From Oxyruncus cristatus (Eukaryota > Chordata > Aves > Passeriformes > Cotingidae), in contig VXAY01000722.1 of NCBI GenBank assembly GCA_013399855.1, forward strand, positions 147,705 to 211,704: DNA of 64,000 nucleotides, in the 5' to 3' direction. Shown one piece after another: positions 1 through 11,366 of the stretch. The stretch's first letter is position 1; each line of letters starts with the position of its first letter. A program made the translations under genes and the position numbers. The notes below the pieces were generated by a model, which was given only the letters and a program-made list of their open reading frames with translations, did not search any database and was not told the origin of the DNA.

Positions 1-778
1 ACAACGACAACAACCCTTCTTTTCCGGTTTGTGTTAAATTATGTAATTCGTAGAGACGTTACAGAAGTCTCTAATTGGCTACCTAGCCGGAATTTCACTT
101 GGAACTAACCATTTTCTACTCTAAAACTGACGGGGGTGGGCTAAACCATGACAACCTGTATTGCCACTTTTCTTCCTTTGGCCTGTAGTGCAATAGTGCA
201 TTTGTAAAATTGTCCCTTTTGATCATACAAAAAATGTTTTCCAGCCTTCTAAATAACATTGTATACTAATTTTCTCTGAAAGCTTTTAAAGATGTTTATA
301 TTCAACATGAGTACATATTCAACACTATACTTCTGCCTCTCCACAAGCTTCATAAATACAGGGCTGTCAGTATTCATTTATTACTTGAGATTGTTTTTTC
401 TAGGACTTTTCAGTATAAATTACAAACATTTAATGAAGTTTTGTTTTGATTTGAGCTTAACTCATTCACTGTTGCACACTTGAGTCATACCTTTGCATTA
501 TTGATAACATAGCATGTATGAGACAGTATTTCTCATCTATAATAACTAACATATTAAAGGTGATGAAGCAACTCATAACTTTAACAAAAGTTGCCAAGTT
601 CCCCCTATTCATTTTTTTTTAAGATTTTTTTTGACTAAGTCTTGTCAGTAGTTGTATCTGTTATATTAAGAAATTATGTCTGCGTTCTTTATAATGGATC
701 TGGAGACAACTCTAACTGTATAATATTTCGGTTTGGAGATTACTTCAATTAATAAATACATAAGTGTTATATCCATGA
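1..778. other. AT-rich DNA without a recognisable gene
   Basis: This stretch shows no coding motif, transposon signature or RNA gene that I recognise. The open frame at 292-483 has no recognisable motif and biased, AT-driven composition, so I treat it as chance. Confidence 0.6.
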
Positions 779-783
779 GACGT

Positions 784-1203
784 TGTAGTGGTTTAGGAAT
801 GGTACTCCATGCTGCTGCTCACTCCACCCTCCCCCTGTCCCTTCCACCTGTGGAGGGCTGGAGAGGAAAATTGGAGGCACAAAGGTGCCAATCACAGATA
901 GAGATAAGAACGGTTTACTGGAAACCACAATGAGATACAAAAATGAACAGTAACAGCAACAGTACTTATGACAGAGGGTAAAATGAATGAACAATTCACA
1001 CAGAACCTCCCCAAGAGACAATACGTGACAGCTCTCTCCACCACGCTACACCAACTGGGAAGAGAGCCCTTCTTCTCCAAAGAGACTCCCTTCCCCTGCT
1101 CCCCAGCAATGACTTGAGGTGGTATAGAATAACTTCCAGGTCCTAGCCATGTCCCTTCCCAGCTACATCAACAATTAGCCCTCTTCTGACGAGAACCAGG
1201 ACA
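784..1203 (-). mobile_element. ERVL-like solo LTR, copy 1
   Basis: A 420-bp segment, more GC-rich than its flanks, that reads TG...CA on the plus strand. On the minus strand it opens TGTCCTGGTT, the usual start of a large group of neoavian ERVL-type LTRs. Read on the plus strand it ends in AACCAGGACA and begins with a GTGGTTTA block. It shares most of its landmarks with the segment at 4467-4903: CTGTGGA.GRCTGGAGA, GAGATAA, RACAGTAACAG, ATGACAGAGGGTA, CCTCCAGGTCCTAGCCATG-like. The flanking pentamers GACGT (779-783) and GACAT (1204-1208) match at 4 of 5 positions, fitting the 5-bp target duplication known for ERVL. No internal region is attached, so it is a solo LTR left by LTR-LTR recombination. 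The family name is inferred from memory of the consensus. Confidence 0.72.
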
Positions 1204-1208
1204 GACAT

Positions 1209-3839
1209 ATAAAACTCTTGGAACAACCATGATCAATTTGCAAACTTTATTGGCAAAATGGCCTCAAACATCATAAACTGCTTTCAGATTTTTAAACTGC
1301 TAACAATTTGAAAATGCTTAACATGGAACTTTGTTTTAGGCCATTTACACAATCCACAGTTCAGGTTTTTTTGACTGAGAACATAGTTCAGACTTAACTT
1401 CATTAAAACTAAATGTGCTTGACATCTTCAATTAATGTCTTCTGAGATCACAACATTTCATTTCACTTCTTTCAAAATATTATAAATATATGCAAACCTT
1501 GTACATTACAAACTAGTGTAATTGGTTTGTTTTCATGAGATGTTCTGTATTTCAAAATTAATTACTACTATCACCATAGGTGTTGTTTCACTTGTTTTAT
1601 TTTCTAATTTGCATCACATTTTGATATAAGTAGCCTAAACAGCTTTCAGAGAGACATCTTCCCATGTACTAAACTTCTAGCCTTGGGATAAGGGAGGGGT
1701 AGGAGTCAATCAAAAAAGATTACTCGAATTAAACAGATGCGCTTTAAGAAAATCTACTAAGTGTGCAAAATATATGACAAATAACAAAACAATTTATTTT
1801 TACTGGGTTAAAAACTGTCTTTCACCATACTGAGATGTTTTGTTGTCTAATTCTTAGCAATTTAGTAATAACTGTGGGGTTTGTCTTTTCATGCAACATT
1901 AAAAGTTGAGCTGGAGGAGCAGAATCAATTATTTTATATCTCTTGAAAAGAACTGATCTTATCTTACATTTTTCAAAAGGGAAGATAACTTCTCTTTTCT
2001 GAAATGAGAGTTAAGAATCTCCCTGTAATTATTTAAAGAAATGCATTTTTAATTATTAGTATAAGCCTTTTTTATGAAAAGTACATATATATATATATAA
2101 TCATTCTAAGTCTTTAAAATCTCTTTTCATTACTTTGTTTATTTCAGGTTATATCCTTATATCCCATTTAATTTAAGGCAGATTCTTTAAGAATGTCTTT
2201 AAATATCAGACACCCCTCTACTGGCCCTTGACTACATATTTGTCTTTTTTCACAACTTTCCTTTACATGTTGAAAAAAAAACAAACAAACAAAAACCCAC
2301 TCTTTTGCATTTTACATTGTTATTTTATAAGAGTTAATATAAGTACAACTTCTTTAAGTCTTGAACATGACTTGAGTGATTTTTTTTCTGTTCTTTCTCC
2401 CACCTCTTATTTATTTCTAGTACGAAATTTTGAGAACTTTTCTAAGGTCTAAAAAATTCTCTCTGGAGTAGTCCATTTGAATAAAGAGGTTGGATCTTTC
2501 AAGTATTTAAACTGTAAGCTTCATGTTTAAACAAGGAATCTGCAAGTGGTATTGATATTGATCCTCGTAGCAGCTTCTATTAGAAAATGTGATGTTCTAG
2601 TGACGTATTATGTAAAAAAAAAAAGTATTATTAGAAATAAAGAATGCATTTTGAAGAATGTTTAAGATTATTCTTGGAACAAATTCCAGAAAAGATTTAG
2701 AAATATGGAAAGTAGTCAGCCTTATTTCACCTAGGTTCATCGTCTGTTTCATTGTTGCTCGGAAAGTGCTGTGCACTGCAAGATATATTAGCTTTATGCC
2801 AAAAGATATATAACATAAAATACAGTTTTAATTTTTGGAGCCTGAACTTTCATTAATATAATGTTTTATATTTACTTTCCAGCCTTTCAAAGAATTGATT
2901 GATACATGAATCTTCATTAATTTCTTCCTTCTCCTACAGCCCCTAAACATGCATATTGATCTTACTTGGCAGACAAGCATATTAAATGCCTTGGCTTTCT
3001 AGAACTGTAAGACATTTGATCAGTAAATGAAAACACTGGCATGTAGTTGGCATTGTTCTTTCTGGTTTAGATGTCTTTTGTACAACATTCACATTAGCTC
3101 ACTGCCCACAACCTCAAAGTGAATAACATTGGAAGTGCAATGTATAGAGAAAGCTTGAAGGCAAAGTGCCAAATAAATATTGGCCTTTCATGTCCTTCTG
3201 TGGTGAGTACATGTGCAAGTTGGATCCAGGATGGAGAACAGATAGATGAATATTGAATATTCTCAGTGCACACTGTAATGACTTTAAAATTGATTTCCTT
3301 AGGACAAATCCAACATGTTGATCCAACTCAGTATTTTTTAAAAAAATCTTGGTGTGGCTAAGATATCATTTACTGTAATAGGCAGCCATTTCCCAAAGTA
3401 ATGAGAAACGTAAAGAATAATTTTTGGTCATAAATACTAAACAAGTCAGAAGTGAAATCCCCAGAAGGACAGACATGATTTATATGCAATTCCAGTTCCC
3501 ACATCTCAAACATGGGCCATTACACATTGTTTTATTCATCCTTACAAACACAGAAATTTTTATTTGTTTAAAATGATCACAATCCCATTAAGATATAATC
3601 TTTGACCATTAATTTCTGATGGGGAGATTAGATGCTGTGCAAGAGTTCTTGTAGAGTTAGTAGTAGTTAATTGATTTCTTAGAGAAAATTGACTCCTACT
3701 CTTTTTAAATTAATGTTTAAAAACTTATACTTTGGCTGATTCAGTCTCTGACCTGAGTCTCTGGTAGGTATAGATCAATATATTACTTGAAACATGTACG
3801 TTTTCCTTCTCTTCTGGTGACGTAGGTTGCTGGCCTGTG
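1209..3839. other. AT-rich interval, no gene seen
   Basis: No coding potential, CR1 motif or LTR signature is visible. It contains a short (AT)n run near 2086-2099 and small A-rich patches near 2272-2297. Because the LTRs at 784-1203 and 4467-4903 share orientation, I looked here for retroviral internal sequence. There is no primer-binding site beside the right LTR, no polypurine tract beside the left one, and no pol-like frame. Confidence 0.6.
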
Positions 3840-4240
3840 GCCTGTGAGGAACTCTGTGAAGAAGGTAGTCACTGCAGCCCATGGGAGGGATCACGTCAGG
3901 GCAGGTAACCACACTGCAGCCCGTGGAGTGGCAGACATGCCACTCCAGTGCATCCCACGGAGGACCCACACTGGAGTAGTATTTCTCTGAAGGACTTTAT
4001 CCCATTGCAGGTACCACATGTTGGAGCAAGGGAGTAGTGCCAAGAGTAAGAAGAGGCAGACACGATCACAAACCCCTTTCCACATCCCAGTCTACACTGC
4101 TTGGTGAGGTAGAGCTACAGGAGCTGAGAATGACAAAAGTAAGTTGAGCCTGGGAGGAAGGCAGGGGTGGGGGGAAGATGCTTTAGTTTTTGTCTTTGTT
4201 TCTCACTATCCTACTCTGTTTTTAAATTGGGAGTAATACT
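3840..4240 (+). mobile_element. ERVL-like LTR or internal fragment
   Basis: A GC-richer island containing degenerate units of the type GGACCCACACTGGAGTAG (3963-3980) and TACCACATGTTGGAGCA (4012-4028). The avian ERVL-like elements I know carry such runs of 'gggacccacgctggagcag' units. The right end (about 4140-4240) also matches that family: AAGTTGAGCCTGGGAGGAAG, then GGGGTGGGGGGAAG, then a TTCTCACTATCCTACTCTG block, then TTAAATTGGGAGTAATA where related copies carry a poly(A) signal. Both ends are truncated, with no TG/CA ends or target duplication found. A 10-bp perfect inverted repeat with a GACA loop lies at 3924-3947. The class call is fairly safe; the exact family is not. Confidence 0.6.
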
Positions 4241-4466
4241 GAAAAATCAGTTCAATGACAATGGAACATGTATCAGGACTAGCACTCTACAATCATATTA
4301 ACAGTTCAATAATATTTAATCTAGACTTCTTTTTATTTAGCAGACAGATAAATAAATATTATGGATGCAAGAACAGTTAATTGACATCCCAAGTTTCAGT
4401 AAACGTATGTAGAGAAATATGACAGTAAAAATACCATTTATTAAATTCTCAATTACTATATGTATA

Positions 4467-4903
4467 TGTTGTGGTTTAAGAACAATATTCTTCAATATTC
4501 CCACTGAAGCTACTCCAAACTACGAACCAGTTGGTCCCCTCTCCCCTGCACTTCTCTCCCCTGTGGAAGACTGGAGACGTAAATTGGATGCACAGAGGTA
4601 AAAATCATGGGTTGAGATAAAAACAAGTTACTGGAAACAGCGATAAGCTAAGAAAGAAAGAACAGTAACAGAAACAATATCAATGACAGAGGGTACAAGA
4701 AAAGAAACATTATTGCTCGTCTGCCAGACAAAACCCCTGATAATACCTACCGCTCCCTCCACTACACTTCACGGACTCAGACTTAAGACCCTCCCCTGCT
4801 CCTGGAAAATTATGTGAGGTGTTACAGAATAACCTCCAGGTCCTAGCCATGCACCCCGCTGGCTAATGCAAAAATTAATCCTATCCTGGCTGGAACCAGG
4901 AAA
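4467..4903 (-). mobile_element. ERVL-like solo LTR, copy 2
   Basis: A 437-bp relative of the LTR at 784-1203, in the same orientation. On the plus strand it starts TGTTGTGGTTTAAG and ends GGAACCAGGAAA, where the usual final ACA has become AAA. Between these lie GTTGAGATAAAAACAAGTTA, ACAGTAACAGAAACAATATC, ATGACAGAGGGTAC and CCTCCAGGTCCTAGCCATGC, all shared in order with copy 1. The flanking pentamers GTATA (4462-4466) and GTGTA (4904-4908) match at 4 of 5 positions, as expected for an old ERVL target duplication. The two LTRs have different target sites and no proviral interior between them, so they are separate insertions, not the two ends of one provirus. Confidence 0.72.
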
Positions 4904-4908
4904 GTGTA

Positions 4909-6499
4909 AAATGTTTTGCTATGGTTGTTCATGTCCTAAAGAATATTAACAGGAGTGTAAACTTTCCACGAGGGCTTTAAAATATCTCAGAAAGATATAT
5001 TAGCATAAATTGCACATTTAAGAGACTGGAGAAATAGAAGTTTTGAATGGATGCAGGACACAGGATAATTTTAAATTTTATCTTCTTGTACATTTTTTTC
5101 AGCTTCTTGGCAACTAAGATTAACCAATTCCTTTATAGGAAGTGTAAGCAGCTATAAGGAGCATTTCTCTCTCCCCCTCACTCCCTCTCCCTATATTTCT
5201 TCCCTCCTCTCTGTTTCCCTCAGGTCACCATCTGAGTTAACTTCTCATATTTTTTGAATTTATCCTGCTATATAGATACCTATTTTCAGTCTAACAACAC
5301 CATTTTCCTGAATTTTTAAAGTGTCATATATTTAAATGGGGTTTTAGCCACATGATCCTCCATCTGTTTCAAAACTCATCTAAAAATACTTTTGTCTTCT
5401 CAATTTTTGTCTTTTTTTCAGTATTTCACTATAGCTATAAAGGAGATTTTTGTTATATTTTATTTGGGGCATGAAAAAAAATGTGTAGTTTTTTTTTTTT
5501 TTTCCCCTTGTCCTATCTAATATTATTATTAGGTTTTGAATTTCTGATTTAACTTTCCCACTCCCACCCCCCCACCCCCAGGTATTATTGTATAAATTAC
5601 AGTCACATTTTCAGTACCCTTTGTTATCAAGTGTTCTATATTTGGTTAATTTTTTAAAATTAATTTTGGTTATGCTGTTGTTATTCCTCGCATATAAATA
5701 AGACAGAATTCTTCATCTTCAGGAACTTACACAGGATCAAGACTTTCTCATGCATGCCCTTTTCTGTTTTATTTAATTTTAAGATCATTTACTAACAGAA
5801 TCTAGTATTTCTTTTTTGGTCTTAATGGGTCAGAAGTCCTATTGACTGTTGTAAGCACTTTGCCAGAGAACCTATAGGGTTAGCTGCAGCTTTTAACAGG
5901 CTGACATTGGAAGGGATATTCTGCCTTATGGATTTCTGTATTTTTAATGTGTATTTAAAGTATTTTTTGATGCAAGGATATTCATTCTCAGTTAGATAGT
6001 CAGAAAAATGTTGCCAATATCTTTATGACTGTAGACATGTATTTCTGAATTCCCCCACTAAAGGTTCAACTTTGATGGTCTCCACAGGGTTGATGAGGTC
6101 TGCAGATACTCCTGGATAAAACAGCTGCACTGTTGTCCAGAGGTAGTCATGTGTAGAGAGAAAACTCAAGATCTCTTTCACAGTCATTCAGATAATATAA
6201 CCCTAGTCTTAGTCAGAATAAATGAGAAAATTACAATTCATCCAACAGGGTTTAATTTGCACAAGGATTAGATTCTAAATGAGATTGTGTACCGATGCCC
6301 AAAGGCCAGATTAGCAACTGCATGAGGAAAAACAGGTGTCCATTCAGGTAGGTAATATAAATGAGCAGACTCTATCTATAGAGTCAACCCTGTAAATGAT
6401 AATTCATACATTTATTTTTGTCACAATTGTGGACCCAACTCCAGAAGTGAATTTTGCTGGAATTTTTTATATCCTTCATTGTCTGTTTGGTATTTAGAA
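4909..6499. other. AT-rich interval, no gene seen
   Basis: There are no recognisable exons or transposon motifs. It holds a pyrimidine-rich stretch near 5165-5220, a T run near 5489-5504, and a C-rich patch near 5562-5581. Confidence 0.6.
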
Positions 6500-6593
6500 A
6501 GTTTAGTGGTGGACATGGCAGTGTTAGCTTAATGGTTGGGCTCTGTGAACTTAAAGGTCTTTTCCAACCCAAACAATTCTATAATGCTATAAT
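6500..6593 (+). mobile_element. CR1 LINE 3' tip
   Basis: A strongly 5'-truncated CR1 of about 90 bp. It reads GTGGTGGACATGGCAGTGTT, then a TTAATGGTTGGGCTCTGTGA box, then CTTAAAGGTCTTTTCCAACC, and ends in degenerate ATTCTATAATGCTATAATTC octamers. This is the standard end of avian CR1 3' UTRs. The neighbouring DNA is unrelated, so this is an ordinary short CR1 insertion. Confidence 0.85.
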
Positions 6594-9500
6594 TCATGGA
6601 CTATCAGGCTGACATCTGAAGCTGATTAGTACTACTGACATCCATGGCAGATTTGTCTTGGAAAGAGGCAACAGAGGTGGTACAAAGCAGAGTCAGGAAA
6701 AGAGCTAGTGCTGCAGTGTTCCCTGGATACATAGTTGAAGCCTTTCCATTAATAAAATAGTTTAATAAATTAATATAATAAACCTGTTTCTAAAGGAACA
6801 ATTACAGCTCAAGTTACACCACAACATGAATCATAGATAAGCTTTGACACTGCCATCAATAGGCCATCTTTCTGTAGCCCATCAGTATCCTCATGCAACA
6901 GTTATAGATCTGTATATATTCACATGAATATTCAATTGTCACATGGAAAGTTAGAATACAGGTTCTGACACCATGAGAGCTTAATCCTTTAACCATAATC
7001 ACCACAGAAGTAATTTGAGTAGTACCTACATTTTGGCTCTGAGGTAATTGCTCAGTTAATTTATAAACTGAAAAATTTAAATCAGTGTGGTAAAGTTAAT
7101 AATATTCTTGGATTCTAAAGACAAAAGGATATGGAGAAGAAGTATTTAACTTAAAAAGTTGTAAATAAACTTCACTACTGTTTGGTGTTTTTTAGAACTA
7201 TTTCTATGTAGGAGCCGAAACAATATATTTCATGGGAATCTACATCATCAGATAGTCAGACAAAGAAAAGATGAAGCTCTCATTTCCACACTGAAAAGTG
7301 AAGATGTTTGTGATCATGAATAATATTTATTCCAGAAAGTGTGATTTTGCATTTCAAATTGAGGTACTCTACTGTTCCAAGCTAAGTAACGTAAAATTTA
7401 ATGGTAGGAATGTTTCATTGTATGTAAACTGCAAAACCTAAATTCATGGATGCTGACATAAAATAAAAAAAAAAAAATCCCATTCAGCTTGGCAATGAAT
7501 ATATATGTTGTTCAAAATATTTATGAGTTAGAAAATTTCTGTGTATGTTTAATAGAACCAGACAACTTTGAAAATCTGAACATATGAGTATGATAAAATG
7601 CCATAAAAATTAGATTCTGTATTCTTTGAGTCAAAAGTAGAGTGCATATACTTTACACTTATTCATCAGAATAGACAGATATTTTGTTTATTAATAAATT
7701 CTTTTGGATGAATGCATTATTGTTGCTATCATTATTTCTATTACTATTAGTATTAGCCCTGACATTAAATAGTTGCACAAAATGAATTTTTAAAATGCTT
7801 AAGTAATGCAAAAACTAGATCAGATATTTTAACATATAAGCATTTTCAGTTCTGTATTTAGAGCAAATCTTCAAAATATGCACGTTTACCATAACTTTAA
7901 GTATTTTTTTCTAAAACATACTTAAAAGAGAAACAAGTTAAGTTAATAAAACTACCCTAATGCGTTTTACAAAACTAATTTCTGAAGAATAATAATCCAT
8001 TAACTCTTAATGATGTAATACAAAATTGATTCATCTAAAATGTTTTATTTCTCTTTTGCATATACTTCTAAAATATATTGATTGAATTATTCTTTGACTT
8101 TTCTTCAAATTATGTCAGAAGAGAAATTTTCAGGAAAATGAATGATTTTTTGATATTTCCTGTAACAAATACACTGTCCTTAGTACAGTAAATACTGTAT
8201 TAGAAAACGATATTTAAGATTTAGTCCTGGTTTTTATGAAGATTTTTTTTCCAAATTAATCTTGATACCAATTAACATTTTAAATGATGGTTTAGAACTC
8301 TCTCATTGACATATTAGAGCTTTTTTTAAGGTTTACTTATTTAAAATAGATCAATACATAAAATCATATACATGTTTTCTCCAAATTAACTTTGAAGATA
8401 CTGTTGTCGAAACATTTCTATTAGTGATATATTATACATTAGGCCAGTAGATTAATCAAACTCCATATTCATCTCATTCACAGATGCGTTTCTTCACATT
8501 CAAAAAGAGATTACAAATTTTAACTTTTTATGATTTCACACATGTCCAAGGAGGCCAAAGTTTTGAGGTGAATCTGACTAAAGATTTTCTAGTCTGTGTA
8601 TTTCCCAGTTTCCATTCCTGAAAAGGCACCTGCAAGACAGTTAAAATACCCGAGGACATTACAAGTGACTCATGGACATTCAATTGCCAGCAGCTGAATC
8701 AAGCCGCAGAAGTAGAGCAGGCATCCCAAAAGTGCTCTCTTCTACCTGCCAGGCTCCTTTTGACTTTCAAATATCATAGAGCTTCCCAAGTGGAACTAGA
8801 GTTGGAAACGGAAATGCACAATCCCCCACAAGTGGGCAATAGAATCAAGCTTCCGAAGTTAAGCTTCTGAATCTCAAGCTGAGTATCACCATTAATGACT
8901 GAACTCCTTCAAACAGCTTTCTTACATCCACTACAAAATACTAATCTAAAAATTAGTACTGACCTAAAAGGTCTATTTTATTGAAATCAACAGTGAATGT
9001 CATCCACAAAACCACATTAAAAGAAAAATTATCTATAGTTAGCAGAAACTGAACTTACCAACAAGAGAAGATTGGTTTCAATCAGGGGGTGGAAAACCAG
9101 CTTCCATCAAGCTAGTATATTTATAGAGCAATCATCTGACAACATGTCAAAACACCAGAAAAATTCCTGGAAATGAACACAATGACAGTGTAAAAGAAGT
9201 TTAAATGAACTTTCAAAATGTACAAAGAGCAAACTCTAGACCTTTTCCTTTTTTTTAGGGTAAATAAAAAATATTGAAAATAAATTCCATACTGATCTTA
9301 GCCATACTATTGTATGTAATTATTACATACAGTTACATACTATTACTATCTAACTGAACATTACACTTAAGTAAATATTGAAGTGGAAATGCTGAGTAAA
9401 ATTTCAAATTGAAACACAAAAAGCTGTCTCTTACTAATACACGTATGCAATATAAAAGACATATTTTCACTTCAAAGCACACCTGAATAAAATCTGAGAT

Positions 9501-10618
9501 TCTTACATATGGTGGACTATCAAGCTATGCTGCAAAAAATACAAATCTATCTAACTTGCCAGACCTCGAGAGACTGACTTTGTTTTAGATGAGCCACTTA
9601 TGATGTCTGTGCATATACAGTAGTTCATGGTTCTCTATTCACAAATTGACTAAAAAAAAATTATTGTTGATGCAGACAAAACATTGTTTTCCTCAGTTAT
9701 TGTGGTTCAAAGCACTGCTATGTCAACTTCTTCTCTACCCTCTTATTCTCTGATTTATAATGTTTTGCAATACGTCAATATATGAAACCTGGTGGATAAA
9801 AATTGGCTGACTTATTAACTTTGATTGTCCTGGTTCTGTATCACTTCTTAAGCTCAGTTTGGACATTTTCATATTTTTCTTGAAGAATTTACAATCTTAC
9901 ATCCCTTATTTGAGGTATAAGAAGCGGGTTTTTTAACCTTCTGTTGTAAACACTGAACCAAAAAGGTGCATTCTAAGGACCACTATCCACCCTGTAAGCA
10001 GAAATAGTAAACTTATAAGTACTTTAAAATCTTTTAAAGATGTTAAAGACAACAGAAAACAGCATGTGGTTCTGTCCATAATGTCAATTTCTGTTGTTCA
10101 GGCTGTCAACTGATCTGATATACATTTAACATATTGATTTTAGACGCTTTAATGTAGTTAGTGAGAATCTAAGACTACTGGTCTGTATAGAGCAAATAGA
10201 GTACATTGTCTTCCTACTATATAATAAATACTAATAGCTATGATTCTAAAAATAATTATACAACACACTAAATAAGATTGATGGTGTATATAAATAAAAT
10301 CTAAGTTATGTGGATAATAGAACATATACATTATAACACTGTTAAATTAGTTAGATTTCCATGTAATAATAATGTTAAAATAATCCGTTGGAGCTTCTAT
10401 AAGCTAGTGAAGGACATGAAACCCTTTCTTGCTGTGAAAAATAACTCTGTGGTTTTTGAAGTTCTTTTGTGCTAAATTCAAAAGTCTTTGGTTTAAAGAA
10501 ATTTAAAAAAAAAAAAAAAAACAAACCATCAAAATAGTAGGGGAATGAGTTTTATGTCCCTGCTTGTCTACATCATACATTTAAAATTAAGTTTACCAAC
10601 TCGTGACGTCTGATCAAG
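6594..10618. other. Long AT-rich interval, no gene seen
   Basis: About 4 kb of AT-rich DNA with many stops in all frames and no motif I recognise. A slightly less AT-rich patch lies at about 8590-8900 and holds two near-copies of AAGCTTC-centred sequence (about 8848-8870). I cannot assign it to a repeat family. Confidence 0.55.
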
Positions 10619-11366
10619 GGATTACAAGCCCCAGTACCGATACAGGTTGGAGGAGGAAAGATTAAGAGCAGTTCTGTGGTGAAGAACTTGAAGGTACTGG
10701 TGGATGAGAAGCTGGACACAAGCAGGCAATATGCACTTGCTGCCCAGAAATCCAATTGTATCACTGGTTGCATCAAATGCAGCCTGGTCAACAGATCAAG
10801 ATTCTGCCTAACTACTCTGCCCTCATAAGAACCCACCTGGAGCGCTGTGTCTACCTCTGGGGTCCTCAGTGAAATAAAGACATGGACTTGTTGGAGCAGG
10901 TTCAAAGGAGAGCCAAGTAAGTGATTAGAGGGCTGGAGCACCTCTCCTATGAAGACAGGCTGAGAGACAGTTGTGGTTGTTCAGCTTGCAGAAGAGAAGG
11001 CTCCAGGGAGATCTTATTGTGGCCTTTCAATACTTAAAGGGGGCTTTTACATAAGACAGGAATGTACATTTGAGAAAGGTACTTGCAATAGGACAACGAG
11101 TAATGGTTTTAAGTAAAAGAAGGTAGGTTCAGAATACATACAAAGAATACCTTTTTTTTTTTTTTTTTTTTATTGAGGGTTGTGAAACATTCAAACAGGT
11201 TACCCAGATTGGTGGCAGATGCCCCATGCCTGCAAACATTCAAGATCAGGCCGGATAAGGCTCTGAGCAACCTGATCTAATTAAAGATGACCCTTCTTAT
11301 TGCAGGGAAGTTGAACTAGATGATTTTTTAGAGTTTCCCTCCAACCCAAACTATTCAATGCCATCT
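10619..11366 (+). mobile_element. CR1 LINE, 3' part (ORF2 C-terminus plus 3' UTR)
   Basis: The plus strand encodes the C-terminal part of CR1 ORF2. From about 10679 it reads VKNLKVLVDEKLDTSRQ, then an AAQKSNC and GCIK segment. DNA-level matches to the 'WGPQ..KDMDLLEQVQRRAK' and 'GLEHLSYEDRL' region (about 10855-10970) and to the 'FSLQKRRLQGDLIVAFQYLK' region (to about 11040) follow. The 3' UTR follows with a GTTGAACTAGATGATTTTTT box and CCCTCCAACCCAAACTATTC, ending in a decayed octamer. The copy is 5'-truncated and carries frameshifts and stops. A 20-T run at 11152-11171 has expanded inside it. Confidence 0.92.
11152..11171 (+). repeat. T20 homopolymer inside a CR1
   Basis: Twenty consecutive T residues interrupt the CR1 3' region, between a GAATACC motif and ATTGAGGGTTGTGAAACATT. 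CR1 consensus has a short T run here, in the AAGAAATTTTTTACA context before the 'TGAGGGTGGTGAAACACTGG' segment. The tract is therefore best read as slippage growth of that run, not as a separate insertion. Confidence 0.85.

Noticed and set aside
784..4903. One ERVL provirus with paired LTRs
   Set aside because: There is no primer-binding site, polypurine tract or pol sequence between the LTRs, and each has its own target-duplication candidate.
6500..6593. tRNA-like segment (TTAGCTTAATGGTTGGG)
   Set aside because: It is the standard CR1 3' tip box; no cloverleaf can be drawn.
10573..10941. 122-codon minus-strand open frame
   Set aside because: It is antisense to a plus-strand CR1 whose own ORF2 motifs are recognisable.
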